Assembly: GCF_032678705.1 (NCBI RefSeq)
Contig: NZ_JAVTSS010000002.1
Span: forward strand, 682,001 to 746,000
Reading direction: 5' to 3'
From: Pedobacter frigiditerrae
GTDB lineage: Bacteria; Bacteroidota; Bacteroidia; Sphingobacteriales; Sphingobacteriaceae
Length of the DNA stretch: 64,000 nt
Shown: positions 53,512 to 63,430 of the stretch, piece by piece
Position numbering within the stretch: position 1 is the stretch's first letter
Layout of the letters: the number at the start of each line of letters is the position of its first letter
Made by a program: the position numbers and the translations under genes
Notes under the pieces: generated by a model
The model's input: only the letters and a program-made list of their open reading frames with translations
Database searches by the model: none
Told to the model about the DNA's origin: nothing

Positions 53512-53658
53512 ATGTTTGACATACGAGATTTATTATTTACTGCACCAAAAAGTAGAACTGGTAAAATTATATACCAGCTGTTTCTGACTGTGTTATTGTT
53601 AGGTGGAATTGCTTGGGTTGTGTGGCAAATAGCCTTGGTATTGCAGATGCCAGTCTAA
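53512..53658 (+). CDS. Small single-pass membrane protein, 48 residues
   Basis: ATG at 53512, TAA at 53656-53658. The peptide starts 'MFDIRDLLFTAPKSRTGKII' and has one clear transmembrane helix, 'LFLTVLLLGGIAWVVWQIAL', ending 'QMPV'. The basic segment before the helix suggests a cytoplasmic N-terminus. Composition and helix make it a believable gene though very short. Function unknown. It lies 45 bp beyond the att-like site, convergent with the isomerase-like gene. Confidence 0.55.
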   Translation: MFDIRDLLFTAPKSRTGKIIYQLFLTVLLLGGIAWVVWQIALVLQMPV

Positions 53659-53711
53659 AAAATGGACCATCATTTATCAAAAATACGAGTTCATTTTCTC
53701 TTAGAATATAA

Positions 53712-54557
53712 CTAGCGTGTACCATCACAAACACCCTTAAAATAACCAACAGATTCAGCTATTCCTGCCAATGGGTCCTTCATGTCTTTTTCATATTCCA
53801 AACTACAAGAGCCTTTGTAATTAACCTTTCTCAACATTTTTACAAATGCTGGGATATCAATTACACCACGACCGAGTTCACAAGTGGTACCTTTATTTGC
53901 TGCTTCTGTTACGTTCTTTAAATGCATGTCAAAAATTCGTTTGGAGAACTTCTGAAGGTCTGCAACCGAATCTCGTCCGTCTCTTTTGTTATGCCCCATG
54001 TCAAAGCATATCCCAACACGTTGATCTAGGTTTTTAATGAGATTGTAGATGCTTTCTGCATTGGGATAGAGTTTGTCTTCGGGGCCATGATTATGAATGG
54101 CATAGCGAATATTATATTCTTTTGTCTTTTGGGCAACATATTCTAGGTCAGCGTGAGCTGGAATTCCTATTAACAAATCAACACCAACCCTTTTTGCGTA
54201 ATCAAATGCTTTGTCAATTTCTTCTTTGGTTTTGGTGTATATAGGTCCTACTCCATAGCCGACTACGTTATTCTCCTTCAATTTGGCATGAAAGGCTGCT
54301 ATTTCTTCAGCTGTGCTTTTATAAGGCAAATGAAAGTCTTTGATACATAAGTAATGTACATCAACTTTTTTCATCATTTTTAGCGATTCATCAAGGTTGA
54401 AATTAGTAAAACTGTAACCTGCAATTCCTAATTTAAAAGCATCTTCACTAACAACTTTACGTTTTTCAGGTGTAGCAAAAACTGTTGGGATATTGATCAG
54501 CGTTGTTGCAGCCACACCCAGTATTCCTTTTTGTAAAAAATTTCTTCTTGTCGTCAT
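53712..54557 (-). CDS. Exported sugar phosphate isomerase/epimerase-like TIM barrel
   Basis: A 281-residue protein with a twin-arginine signal ('MTTRRNFLQKGILGVAATTL'). The xylose-isomerase-like barrel motifs are visible: 'IAGYSFTNFNLDESL', 'YAIHNHGPEDKLYP', 'RVGICFDMGHNKRDG', 'FDMHLKNVTEA', 'SCSLEYEKDMKDPL', giving metal ligands His, Asp, His and Glu. Members epimerise or isomerise ketoses or act in inositol and 3-keto-sugar pathways; the substrate here is not evident. Tat export of this family is frequent in Bacteroidota. Single gene. Confidence 0.85.
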   Translation of the reverse strand: MTTRRNFLQKGILGVAATTLINIPTVFATPEKRKVVSEDAFKLGIAGYSFTNFNLDESLKMMKKVDVHYLCIKDFHLPYKSTAEEIAAFHAKLKENNVVGYGVGPIYTKTKEEIDKAFDYAKRVGVDLLIGIPAHADLEYVAQKTKEYNIRYAIHNHGPEDKLYPNAESIYNLIKNLDQRVGICFDMGHNKRDGRDSVADLQKFSKRIFDMHLKNVTEAANKGTTCELGRGVIDIPAFVKMLRKVNYKGSCSLEYEKDMKDPLAGIAESVGYFKGVCDGTR

Positions 54558-54862
54558 TTTAATTTGCTCTTTTTTAAAAATTGAATTTAGGTTGAATAAT
54601 TATTATTAAAACATTCAAGACAATTATTGTAAAAATATTTCAAAAACCATTCATATTTCTTTGAACCTTGTTGCAAAATAATGCTATCAATTTTGATGAT
54701 TGGTTTATTGACTGGAAAACCTTTAGCTTTCCATCCACATAATCATTAAAATAGCTAAATGTCGTTAATTTGAACAAAATGGTCAGAACTATAGATCTAT
54801 TGCTCCAATGAGAAATTATTACATTTGAGATCTCTCATTAACCGAACAAAACAATATTTAGC
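54558..54862. other. 305-bp divergent promoter region
   Basis: Contains TTG at 54800-54802 and TACATTTG at 54820-54827 (17-nt spacer), a good promoter for the GH16 gene, with the palindrome GAGATCTC (54827-54834) at the expected start of transcription. The left half should contain the promoter of the isomerase-like gene. Nothing else seen. Confidence 0.5.
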
Positions 54863-55696
54863 ATGAAGATAAAGGGTTATTCTATTAGAATGAAAAGTAT
54901 GGGGCGGGCAAAGGCCATTTTTGCTATACTACTGCTTTTTGTGCTCTTACAAGGTTGTAAAAAGGAATTCAATAACGAACCTGAGCTTATTTCATCACAT
55001 AAACCTTCAGGCGCCATGAGTACGTTAGCTAATTCCTCAACTTCTTATATGATTAGCTTTAGTGGATATGATTGGGTTGTAAAAAACAGCCCTTTAACTA
55101 CAAGAGGACCAGGCAACAATTATTGGTCGGCCGCAAACGTATGGGTTGATTCTAGAGGATATCTTCATTTAAAATTGGCTAAAAATACCAAGACTGGAAA
55201 ATGGGAATGTGCGGAGATTGCTTCAGTTAATAGTTTCGGAATGGGAACTTATCAGTTTTCTATTGAGGGACGTGTAGACAAATTAGATAGAAATGTTGTT
55301 TTAGGCCTTTTTAATTATTCTGGTTTAGATTATTATGATGAAATGGATATTGAATTTGCCAGATGGGGCAAAAAATCTAACCCTAATTTAAACTGTACGC
55401 TTTATCCAGCAGAAGGTAGCGTTGGAACACCGTGGTCGGGTAGTGCTGAATTTGCCTTGAATGGAACTTATTCTACTTACCGATTCAACAGAACGCTTAC
55501 ATCGGTGCTTTTTCAAGGCTTACATGGATTTACTAATGATAATTCTAACCTATTTTTTAGCAAAACTTGTACAGAAAGCTTTATTAGCCCTAAACCAATG
55601 CCAATATTATTAAACCTATGGTTATTTCAGGGTAATATTCCTTCTGACAAAAACAGTGTAGAAATAATTATACAACGTTTTAGTTATACACCATAA
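54863..55696 (+). CDS. GH16-like lipoprotein glycosidase
   Basis: A 277-residue lipoprotein (lipobox 'LLFVLLQGC', Cys32; Met10 or Met13 could be the real start). The jelly-roll fold shows the GH16 catalytic triad pattern E-x-D-x-E at Glu160, Asp162, Glu164 ('YYDEMDIEFARWG'), preceded by 'GMGTYQFSIEGRVDKLDRNV'. It lacks the usual beta-bulge Trp-rich stretch of laminarinases, so specificity is open; beta-glucan or a galactan are candidates. Surface- or periplasm-anchored. Single gene with its own promoter. Confidence 0.75.
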   Translation: MKIKGYSIRMKSMGRAKAIFAILLLFVLLQGCKKEFNNEPELISSHKPSGAMSTLANSSTSYMISFSGYDWVVKNSPLTTRGPGNNYWSAANVWVDSRGYLHLKLAKNTKTGKWECAEIASVNSFGMGTYQFSIEGRVDKLDRNVVLGLFNYSGLDYYDEMDIEFARWGKKSNPNLNCTLYPAEGSVGTPWSGSAEFALNGTYSTYRFNRTLTSVLFQGLHGFTNDNSNLFFSKTCTESFISPKPMPILLNLWLFQGNIPSDKNSVEIIIQRFSYTP

Positions 55697-55706
55697 TACT
55701 TACATA

Positions 55707-56177
55707 TTAATTTTTGTCAGTAGCAATTATCAATTGTTTAATTGCCCCTAAATGATAGGCTGCATGTGGGACTAATGCTAAAACACCTTGATTAAATTGT
55801 TCAATAGACCAATCTTTTCTTTCTGCAATTGCAGCTTTAAGATCTTGATAGGCTTTAAGCAAGTCTTGTTGTAGTTTCTTCCATTCTTCTTCACTTACCT
55901 GTTTAATTTTCCAGCTTTCAGCCCAATCTGGTGTTGGCATTTTGCCATCAAAGAATTCTAATGCCACACGAATGCTCCACCTCAAATGTTCAGTATGTGC
56001 AGCTATGGTAGAGCCACCTTCTACTGTTGGGGTTGAAGCTTGTTTAGCATCAATCTGTTCAATTGTTTTACTAAATCCGTACCCTGGTTTTTGATCTATT
56101 ACCCAGGTATCTTTGCTTGTAGCCCCAACATAAAGTTCTTCAAGCAAATTAAGTAATGATGAGATAATTGCTTCCAT
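55707..56177 (-). CDS. DinB-superfamily protein
   Basis: A 156-residue four-helix-bundle protein. Likely metal ligands: His in 'TIAAHTEHLRWSIRVA' and two His in 'ALVPHAAYHLGAIKQLI', the H..HxxxH layout of DinB/YfiT-like proteins. Members are metal-dependent thiol transferases or hydrolases with poorly known substrates. Cytoplasmic. It is convergent with the GH16 gene (10 bp) and lies 57 bp downstream of a membrane-protein gene on the same strand. Confidence 0.85.
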   Translation of the reverse strand: MEAIISSLLNLLEELYVGATSKDTWVIDQKPGYGFSKTIEQIDAKQASTPTVEGGSTIAAHTEHLRWSIRVALEFFDGKMPTPDWAESWKIKQVSEEEWKKLQQDLLKAYQDLKAAIAERKDWSIEQFNQGVLALVPHAAYHLGAIKQLIIATDKN

Positions 56178-56234
56178 GCTATAAAAACCATCATCTTTTT
56201 AAAAAGTTTTGTCTAATATGCTATTGGATTTATT

Positions 56235-56942
56235 CTAACCCGCATATCCATCCATTAGACTCTTCCAAAATGACCAGCCTCCTGCAAAATTCATCAACAA
56301 GTGTAATAAGCCGAAAATAATTAGTGCAAAAAAATAGGGTTTGCGAAAACCCCCGTTTCTTTTATCATCCCAAATCAAAACCAATAAGGTTATTTCTACA
56401 CAAGCGAAACTTACATTAAGTGTTTTGGTGAAAGTATCTAGAAATGGAATGAAAAACAACAACCGTGTAATGGCGGGAGGAAGCAGGGTAAGGACAGTAC
56501 AGGCCATGTAACGAGCATGCAACTGAATGCGTTTGCCATGATATAAGCTTAATACAAAAAACAACAGAAACTGGATTAACGAATAAAAATCGATAAATGA
56601 AAGTCGATAAACTTCGCCTGGCGGATAAAAATCTTGGCGCTGAATCATCATTTGAATCATTTTTAATCCACCTATAACTAAAAGGGGAACCAAAATTATT
56701 GAAGCAATCCATCCTAGTTTCCGATGTAGTTTTAGCTTCCCATACTTATACAGTAAAGGTTGAACAATTAGCAAGAGAATCCATAATCCAGCAGTTGCGC
56801 CATGAACATGATGATAAACTGTTGATGCACCTAATCTGGCAAAGTATGTAGTTGAAAACCCAACCCAAGTAATGAGCATTGCCAATGCAAAAAACCAAGA
56901 TGCATAGGGATATAAAATGAATTTTTCTTTGAGGGGCGTCAT
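56235..56942 (-). CDS. Multi-pass membrane protein, unknown
   Basis: A 235-residue protein with about seven predicted transmembrane helices. Conserved-looking histidines occur at the ends of helices ('VYHHVHGATAGLW', 'KLKLHRKLGWIAS', 'RIQLHARYMACT'), a layout reminiscent of DUF2306/cytochrome-b561-like proteins, which would bind haem. I am not sure of the family. It is followed by the DinB gene and preceded by the antiporter gene (45 bp), all leftward. Confidence 0.65.
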   Translation of the reverse strand: MTPLKEKFILYPYASWFFALAMLITWVGFSTTYFARLGASTVYHHVHGATAGLWILLLIVQPLLYKYGKLKLHRKLGWIASIILVPLLVIGGLKMIQMMIQRQDFYPPGEVYRLSFIDFYSLIQFLLFFVLSLYHGKRIQLHARYMACTVLTLLPPAITRLLFFIPFLDTFTKTLNVSFACVEITLLVLIWDDKRNGGFRKPYFFALIIFGLLHLLMNFAGGWSFWKSLMDGYAG

Positions 56943-56987
56943 ATTAATTTTTTAATCTAATATAATGATAATCAGTCATTAATCGAA

Positions 56988-58589
56988 TTACAAAAACCTC
57001 AATTTCTCTTCCTCCAAATCTAAATTCAGTAAATGTTTACGAACGATATCTTCATCGAGCGTGGCTTCTTCATTATTTCTATTGTGTAGCCATTCTCTCT
57101 GCTTGCCCAAAATTTCAATGTAAATGGCCTTACATGCTTCTGCCATTACCACATCATCGGCTAATCGCCCGGCGTCTTCCCATTTCCTAGCCATTTGTTG
57201 TAACACTGGGTCATTTTCTAATTGCTCACTATAATTGGTTCTCAAATGAGACAAAGCATGGTCGGCTAATTCCTTTCTTATGTGATGATAGATCTCATCC
57301 TCAGGCAAGTCTGATTCGATATGCGGTGTTAGTACCTTGTTGATGACATAAGGCAAAGTTAATCCCTGCAACAACAGGGTTACTAGAATTACAATAAAGG
57401 TGATGAATAAGATTAAATTACGTTGCGGAAATGGCGAACCATCTGCTAGCTGAACAGGAATTGATAATGCCGCAGCTAAAGATACCACACCTCGCATACC
57501 TGTCCACCCTAATACTAAAGGTACTCTAAAACCTGGACTGCGCCTATCTGCAACTGTTATGAAATTTCGCATGATTAAGGTAACAATCACCGCACCATAG
57601 GCCGACAAAATTCTACCCACAATGAGCACCAATGTAATCAATAGGCCATAGCCAATAGCTGAAGAAAGACTTACCCCTTCAGTTTTTAATCCTTCCGTAA
57701 TTTCTGGTAATGCCAAGCCAATTAATATAAACACCAAACCATTGAGCACAAAACAAAAGCTTTCCCAAACATTTACGCCACGCAATCGCGATGTGCTACT
57801 TAAAAACAAGTGCCTTTTATTGGCTAAAAGCAAACCCCCACTTACAACTGCCAATACCCCAGAGCTATGTACTTCTTCTGCGGCGATGTACATTAAGTAG
57901 GGCGCTACAATAGATAATACAATGTCTGTATTTGCATCGGTAGGCAAATACTTGTGCGCTTTCATGAATACAAAACCAACCAATAATCCTATTCCTACCC
58001 CACCTAACAACATCCAACTAAAACTTAAGGCTGCTTCATACCAAATAAATTGTCCGGTGGCTACGGCTATCATCGCAAAGCGGAAGATAATTAATGACGA
58101 AGCATCATTTAGCAAACTTTCTCCTTCTAAAATAGACGACATTCGCTTGGGTACTTTTACAAATTTCAAAATTGCTCCTGCACTTACCGCATCTGGCGGA
58201 GATACGATACCGCCTAATAAAAATCCCAATGCCAAGGAAATACCAGGAATAAAATGATTGGCAACAAAGGCAACAGACATCGCCGTTAGGAATACCATTA
58301 CAAAGGCAAAACTTAAAATGATTCGTCGCCAATGCCACAGTTCCTTCCATGAGATAGACCAAGCCGCTTCATACAATAAAGGGGGAAGAAAAATGATGAA
58401 AATAAGTTCTGGGTCGATGTGTATAATAGGAATACCTGGAATAAAACAAATCCCTAATCCTGCTAAAACCAAAAGCACCGGATAGGCTACTTTAATTTTA
58501 TTGGCCAACATGATCAATAATACAATGGCAATTACGAGACTTAGATAAAAGGTGAAGTTTTCAATCATTGGAGGCAAAACATTAATCAA
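56988..58589 (-). CDS. Na+/H+ antiporter, CPA1 (NhaP/YjcE) type
   Basis: A 533-residue membrane protein with 12 or so helices. CPA1 signatures: 'LIFIIFLPPLLYEAAW' (TM3 region), 'LLGGIVSPPDAVSAGAILK' with the transport Asp, and 'ILEGESLLNDASSLIIFRF' with the Asn-Asp pair. The C-terminal ~100 residues are a cytoplasmic helical tail. It exchanges Na+ or K+ for H+ in pH and salt homeostasis. Divergent from the fatty acid hydroxylase gene, 61 bp apart. Confidence 0.92.
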   Translation of the reverse strand: MINVLPPMIENFTFYLSLVIAIVLLIMLANKIKVAYPVLLVLAGLGICFIPGIPIIHIDPELIFIIFLPPLLYEAAWSISWKELWHWRRIILSFAFVMVFLTAMSVAFVANHFIPGISLALGFLLGGIVSPPDAVSAGAILKFVKVPKRMSSILEGESLLNDASSLIIFRFAMIAVATGQFIWYEAALSFSWMLLGGVGIGLLVGFVFMKAHKYLPTDANTDIVLSIVAPYLMYIAAEEVHSSGVLAVVSGGLLLANKRHLFLSSTSRLRGVNVWESFCFVLNGLVFILIGLALPEITEGLKTEGVSLSSAIGYGLLITLVLIVGRILSAYGAVIVTLIMRNFITVADRRSPGFRVPLVLGWTGMRGVVSLAAALSIPVQLADGSPFPQRNLILFITFIVILVTLLLQGLTLPYVINKVLTPHIESDLPEDEIYHHIRKELADHALSHLRTNYSEQLENDPVLQQMARKWEDAGRLADDVVMAEACKAIYIEILGKQREWLHNRNNEEATLDEDIVRKHLLNLDLEEEKLRFL

Positions 58590-58650
58590 GTAAAAGGTAC
58601 AGGTTTTTATAGAATTATGCTAATCGGCTTACAATGATTAGCTTTGTATC

Positions 58651-59478
58651 GTGGAACTGGAGTTTTATTATAAAATAATTTCGAAGTGGTTTAATGGGGC
58701 AGTACTAATGATGGCCCAATATTTTCTATTTACAGGAATTGTTTTTCTGACCTTGTATGTTTGGAAAAAGAAAAAGTTTTGGTATACCAAAATTCAACAA
58801 CGGTACCCACAAAACAAGTATGTTTTTCTAGAAATACGTTATTCCATTTATACTTTCTTAATTCTAAGTGCTTTTATAGCATTTGTAATATGGGCCAATA
58901 AAAATGGATTAACAATGGCTTATAGTCCAATAGACAAATATGGTTATGGTTATTATTTCTTAAGCTTTGTAATTATGATTATTGTTCATGATACCTATTT
59001 CTATTGGACACATCGTTTATTGCATTGGAAACCACTCTTTAAATTTGCGCACAAAACGCATCATAAATCAATAAATCCAACTCCATTTGCAGCTTACTCC
59101 TTTCATCCTTTTGAGGCAGTAATAGAGATGGGAATCATGCTGGTACTTGTGTTTACCATTCCGCATCACGTATCTGTAATTTCAGTTTTTGGTGTTTATT
59201 CTTTAGTTATTAATGTTGCTGGTCACGCTGGCTTTGAGTTTTTACCAAAATGGTTTGTTCGTCATAAGATATTTAAGTGGCATAATACCTCTACTCACCA
59301 TAACTTGCATCATACTCATTTTAAAAGCAATTTTGGGCTATACTTTACTTTTTGGGACAAGGTGATGAAAACGGAACATCCAAAATATGAAGAGGAGTTC
59401 GAGAAATTGGCCGATTTAAGAAATCAAGCTAAGGAAGTGACAGAAGAGACTGCGCTAGTTCAACAGAAAGCTGTTTAA
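58651..59478 (+). CDS. Sterol desaturase / fatty acid hydroxylase family protein
   Basis: A 275-residue membrane enzyme with four or more helices and the three histidine boxes of the di-iron superfamily: 'HDTYFYWTHRLLH', 'HKTHHKS' and 'HNTSTHHNLHH'. It probably hydroxylates lipid chains (for instance sphingolipid or ornithine-lipid acyl groups, which Sphingobacteriaceae make), using O2. The precise substrate is unknown. It has its own promoter region shared with the divergent antiporter gene. Confidence 0.88.
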   Translation: MELEFYYKIISKWFNGAVLMMAQYFLFTGIVFLTLYVWKKKKFWYTKIQQRYPQNKYVFLEIRYSIYTFLILSAFIAFVIWANKNGLTMAYSPIDKYGYGYYFLSFVIMIIVHDTYFYWTHRLLHWKPLFKFAHKTHHKSINPTPFAAYSFHPFEAVIEMGIMLVLVFTIPHHVSVISVFGVYSLVINVAGHAGFEFLPKWFVRHKIFKWHNTSTHHNLHHTHFKSNFGLYFTFWDKVMKTEHPKYEEEFEKLADLRNQAKEVTEETALVQQKAV

Positions 59479-59581
59479 TTTTAAACTTCTCAATATTTAA
59501 GATTAGCAAAAAATATTTATTTTTGCATTCTCATTAAAACATCATCAATGTAGGATTAATTTCTTTTCGCGAAAAATCAAG

Positions 59582-59603
59582 AGAATCCGTTCAAAGGGAT
59601 TCT
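59582..59603 (+). promoter_or_regulatory. Leader hairpin before the ABC-F gene
   Basis: AGAATCC (59582-59588) and GGATTCT (59597-59603) pair around an 8-nt loop, ~29 bp before the ATG. A palindrome TTTTCGCGAAAA (59564-59575) lies just upstream, and TTCTTAAGAA just downstream. The nested symmetry could form alternative mRNA structures near the start codon. Confidence 0.4.
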
Positions 59604-59631
59604 GTAATTATTCATTCTTAAGAAAGAAATT

Positions 59632-61215
59632 ATGCTTCAACTACAAGGTGTTACCTACATACACCCCAATAGAGATTTATTGTTCAGTAATATAAATCTC
59701 AACATAAACAAACACGATAAAATTGCATTAATCGGTAATAACGGCACTGGGAAATCTACTCTTTTAAAAATCTTGGCAGGAAAACTAAAACCTACTACTG
59801 GCTTATTAAGAACCGCTGAAGACCCTTATCATGTTCCACAACATTTTGGTCAATATAATAATTACAGCATTGCTGAAGCACTTCAAGTTTCCGATAAATT
59901 AGCTTCGTTAGCTGAAATTTTAAGTGGCAATGCAACTGAGGAAAATCTAACCGTGTTAAACGACGATTGGACAATTGAAGAGCGTTGTGCAACAGCATTG
60001 GCTTATTGGAACTTATCTGATTTAGATTTGAAACAACCTCTAGCAACACTAAGTGGCGGTCAAAAAACCAAGGTATTCCTTGCAGGGATTATTATTCATC
60101 AGCCTCAGTTGGTTTTACTAGACGAGCCCACCAATCATCTAGATAGTTATAGCAGAAATATATTTTACGAGTATATCAAATCTACTAAAAACACCTTAGT
60201 TGTGGTAAGCCATGATAGAACTTTACTTAACCTGCTTAACTCCGTTTGTGAGCTTAGTAAAAACGGCATAGCAAGTTATGGAGGAAACTATGATTTTTAT
60301 ACGACGCAGAAGACAATAGCTACAGAAGCCACGAATCAGGTGCTAAAAAACAAAGAGAAAACCCTCCGAAAAGCGAAGGAAACAGAAAGAGAATCAATAG
60401 AAAGGCAGCAGAAACTAGATGCCAAAGGGAAGAAAAAACAAGAAAAAGCAGGGCTACCTACTATTTCGATGAATACCCTTAAAAATAATGCGGAGAGAAG
60501 TACAGCTAAAATGAAAGGTGTACATACTGATAAAATAAGCAACATAACTGAAGAGCTACATCAACTCCGTTTAACCATCCCCGATAGGGATAAAATGAAG
60601 GTGAACTTTTTGGATTCGGATCTTCATCAAGGTAAAGTTTTGGTTAATGCAATCACTGTTAATTTTGGACATGAGCATCGGTTACTTTGGAAAAATGACC
60701 TAAGCTTTCAAATTAAAAGTGGAGAGCGAGTTGCGATAAAAGGGATAAATGGCTCAGGAAAAACAACTTTAATCAAATTGATATTAGGGCAAGTAAAACA
60801 TACATTAGGAACAATAGACAGCCTTGTCACTAAAGTAATATATATCGACCAAGACTACTCTTCAATAAACAATCAATTCACTGTTTACGAACAAGCTCAA
60901 AGTTTTAATGTGGCTTTAAGAGAACATGAGGTAAAAATTAGGCTCAGTCGTTTCTTGTTTACAAAGGAATATTGGGATAAACCTTGCGGTGCACTTAGTG
61001 GCGGTGAGAAGATGCGTTTGATACTTTGTTCATTTACCATTAACAATAGCGCACCTGATTTTATCATTTTAGATGAACCTACCAATAACCTAGATATTCA
61101 GAATTTAGAGATTTTAACGGATACTATAAATCAATATAAGGGCACACTGTTAGTGGTTTCTCATGATGAATTCTTTTTGGAGCAGATAAATATTGAAAAG
61201 ACTATCAATCTTTAG
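59632..61215 (+). CDS. ABC-F family ATPase
   Basis: A 527-residue soluble protein with two nucleotide-binding domains and no membrane segment. Domain 1: Walker A 'GNNGTGKST', signature 'LSGGQKTKVFLAG', Walker B 'LVLLDEPTNHLD'. Domain 2: 'GINGSGKTT', 'LSGGEKMRLIL', 'FIILDEPTNNLD'. A charged helical linker (~residues 225-310) joins them. ABC-F proteins act on the ribosome, as translation factors or as target-protection antibiotic resistance factors; which one applies cannot be told. A leader with hairpins precedes it; a shared terminator follows. Confidence 0.92.
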   Translation: MLQLQGVTYIHPNRDLLFSNINLNINKHDKIALIGNNGTGKSTLLKILAGKLKPTTGLLRTAEDPYHVPQHFGQYNNYSIAEALQVSDKLASLAEILSGNATEENLTVLNDDWTIEERCATALAYWNLSDLDLKQPLATLSGGQKTKVFLAGIIIHQPQLVLLDEPTNHLDSYSRNIFYEYIKSTKNTLVVVSHDRTLLNLLNSVCELSKNGIASYGGNYDFYTTQKTIATEATNQVLKNKEKTLRKAKETERESIERQQKLDAKGKKKQEKAGLPTISMNTLKNNAERSTAKMKGVHTDKISNITEELHQLRLTIPDRDKMKVNFLDSDLHQGKVLVNAITVNFGHEHRLLWKNDLSFQIKSGERVAIKGINGSGKTTLIKLILGQVKHTLGTIDSLVTKVIYIDQDYSSINNQFTVYEQAQSFNVALREHEVKIRLSRFLFTKEYWDKPCGALSGGEKMRLILCSFTINNSAPDFIILDEPTNNLDIQNLEILTDTINQYKGTLLVVSHDEFFLEQINIEKTINL

Positions 61216-61235
61216 TGAAGGTTTGTTTCATAAAA

Positions 61236-61263
61236 AAGCCTTGCAGTTTTCACAGCAAGGCTT
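61236..61263. terminator. Bidirectional terminator, ABC-F / metG
   Basis: Arms AAGCCTTGC (61236-61244) and GCAAGGCTT (61255-61263), perfect, with an A-run before and T-rich sequence after. It serves the convergent ABC-F and metG genes. Confidence 0.85.
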
Positions 61264-61283
61264 CTTATATATTCAATTCCGCA

Positions 61284-63392
61284 TTACCTTATCACACTTC
61301 CATTATCAAACTTAGTTGTTGGAGATACAAAGGTTAATTTACCTTCGGCATCTTCTGCCATTAAAATCATTCCTTGAGATAGAATTCCTTTAATTTCTCT
61401 TGGTGCAAGGTTAACCAATAAACTCACTTGTTGTCCGATTATTTCTTCAGGCTTGTAATGTTCGGCTATTCCAGAAACAACAGTTCTTTCATCTAATCCT
61501 GTATTTACCGTAAGCTTTAACAGCTTTTTGGTTTTATCTACTTTTTCAGCTGCTGTAATAGTTGCCACGCGAATATCCATTGCACCAAACTGGTCGAACG
61601 TGATGTTTTCTTTTGCTGGTACTACAGTTGCATTTGCTTGCGCATTAGCAGTTTTACTGTTATTTAACTTGTCTATTTGCGCTTGTACTTCCTCATCTTC
61701 AATTTTTGCAAATAACAAGGTCGGTTCATTTAATTGGTGACCGCGAGCTAATAAATCAAGGCTTCCTGCGTTTTCCCATTGGTGACCGCCATAATTTAAC
61801 ATTTTCATTAATTTATCGGCTGTAAACGGCAAGAATGGCTCAATTAAAATCTCAATATTTGCTGCAATTTGAAGAGAGATATGTAAAATGGTTCTTACCC
61901 TATCTTCGTCAGTTTTAATCGCTTTCCAAGGCTCTGTATCAGCTAAATATTTATTACCTAAACGAGCTACATTCATCACTTCTCCTAAGGCTTCTCTAAA
62001 TCTGTAATTTTCTATAGAAGCGCTAATTTTAGCCGGATAAGCAGCTAATTCATCAATTACAGCTTGGTCTTGCTCGGTAATTGTCATTAACATTGGCACT
62101 TTGCCATCGAAATATTTATGGGTTAATACGGTAACTCTGTTAATAAAGTTCCCTAAAATGGCTACTAACTCATTGTTATTACGAGCTTGAAAATCTTTCC
62201 AAGTAAAGTCATTATCCTTTGTTTCTGGTGCAGTAGCGGTTAATACGTAACGTAATACATCCTGTTTATCTGGAAACTCTACCAAATATTCATTTAACCA
62301 AACTGCCCAGTTTTTAGACGTCGATATTTTCTGACCTTCCAAGTTCAAAAACTCATTAGCTGGAACATTATCTGCTAAAATAAATCCACCATGTGCCATT
62401 AACATTGCAGGGAAAATAATGCAATGAAATACGATATTATCCTTACCTATAAAGTGAACTAGTTTAGTAGAATCATCTTTCCAATATTCTTCCCAACCAC
62501 ACTTATCATCTTCCATTGGGTTAATGTAATACTCTTCAGCTTTTGGATTCCAAACGTCTAATGTAGCGTAATTGCAAAGCTCTTTTGTCGCAGAGATGTA
62601 ACCAATAGGTGCATCAAACCAAACATATAAAACCTTGCCATCAGCGCCTTTCACTGGCACTTTTACACCCCAATCTAAATCTCTTGTCATCGCCCTTGGC
62701 TGTAAACCTGCATTTAACCAGCTTTGGCATTGACCATAAACATTTGGTCGCCATTCTTTGTGACTTTCGATATAGCTTCTTAATTGCCCTTCATATTTAT
62801 CTAAAGGTAAAAACCAGTTTTTGGTTTCCTTTCTTACAGGAGGTTCTCCGGAAAGGGTAGATTTTGGATTGATTAAATCTGTTGCATTTAGTGTACTTCC
62901 GCAGTTCTCGCATTGGTCGCCATAGGCATTTTCATTGCCGCATCTAGGGCAAGTACCTGTAATGTACCTATCTGCCAAGAAAGTTTGTGCTTTCTCATCA
63001 TAATATTGTTCGGTAACTTCTTCTGTAAAAACACCTTCATCATGTAACTTCTTAAAAAAAGCAGATGCTGTTTGGTGGTGAGTTAAGGATGATGTACGAT
63101 GATAAATATCAAAAGATACGCCGAATTCCTTAAAAGAATCACCAATAATTGTGTGGTATTTATCTACCACTTCTTGTGGCGTAATTCCTTCTTTTTTGGC
63201 TTTTAAAGTAATTGGCACTCCATTTTCATCAGAGCCACAAATAAATTTTACATCCCTTTTATTGCTACGAAGGTAACGCACATAAGTATCTGCAGGCAAA
63301 TAAACACCCGCTAAGTGACCAATATGCACTGGACCATTAGTGTAAGGCAAAGCTGCCGTTACCGTATATCTTTTAATTTTATCGTTATCCAA
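61284..63392 (-). CDS. metG: Methionyl-tRNA synthetase with C-terminal tRNA-binding domain
   Basis: A 702-residue class I synthetase. HIGH motif at residues 23-26 ('PVHIGHLAG'), zinc knuckle '[18 protein letters not shown]', KMSKS-loop variant '[11 protein letters not shown]', and anticodon-binding helical domain. Residues ~600-702 are the EMAP/Trbp111-like OB domain ('[20 protein letters not shown]'), also used for dimerisation. It charges initiator and elongator tRNA-Met in the cytoplasm. It is divergent from the LD-carboxypeptidase gene (38 bp) and ends at the shared terminator. Confidence 0.97.
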   Translation of the reverse strand: MDNDKIKRYTVTAALPYTNGPVHIGHLAGVYLPADTYVRYLRSNKRDVKFICGSDENGVPITLKAKKEGITPQEVVDKYHTIIGDSFKEFGVSFDIYHRTSSLTHHQTASAFFKKLHDEGVFTEEVTEQYYDEKAQTFLADRYITGTCPRCGNENAYGDQCENCGSTLNATDLINPKSTLSGEPPVRKETKNWFLPLDKYEGQLRSYIESHKEWRPNVYGQCQSWLNAGLQPRAMTRDLDWGVKVPVKGADGKVLYVWFDAPIGYISATKELCNYATLDVWNPKAEEYYINPMEDDKCGWEEYWKDDSTKLVHFIGKDNIVFHCIIFPAMLMAHGGFILADNVPANEFLNLEGQKISTSKNWAVWLNEYLVEFPDKQDVLRYVLTATAPETKDNDFTWKDFQARNNNELVAILGNFINRVTVLTHKYFDGKVPMLMTITEQDQAVIDELAAYPAKISASIENYRFREALGEVMNVARLGNKYLADTEPWKAIKTDEDRVRTILHISLQIAANIEILIEPFLPFTADKLMKMLNYGGHQWENAGSLDLLARGHQLNEPTLLFAKIEDEEVQAQIDKLNNSKTANAQANATVVPAKENITFDQFGAMDIRVATITAAEKVDKTKKLLKLTVNTGLDERTVVSGIAEHYKPEEIIGQQVSLLVNLAPREIKGILSQGMILMAEDAEGKLTFVSPTTKFDNGSVIR

Positions 63393-63430
63393 AACTATTT
63401 ATTTATTTTGCAAAGATATTGATTTTACCT

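Noticed and set aside
53511..53523. TATGTTTGACATA as a third GntR operator
   Set aside because: The spacer is 3 nt, not 4, and it overlaps the start of the small membrane gene with no promoter layout like the other two sites.
53567..53749. Minus-strand 60-codon frame overlapping the isomerase 3' end
   Set aside because: It overlaps both the isomerase gene and the better-supported small membrane gene on the other strand.
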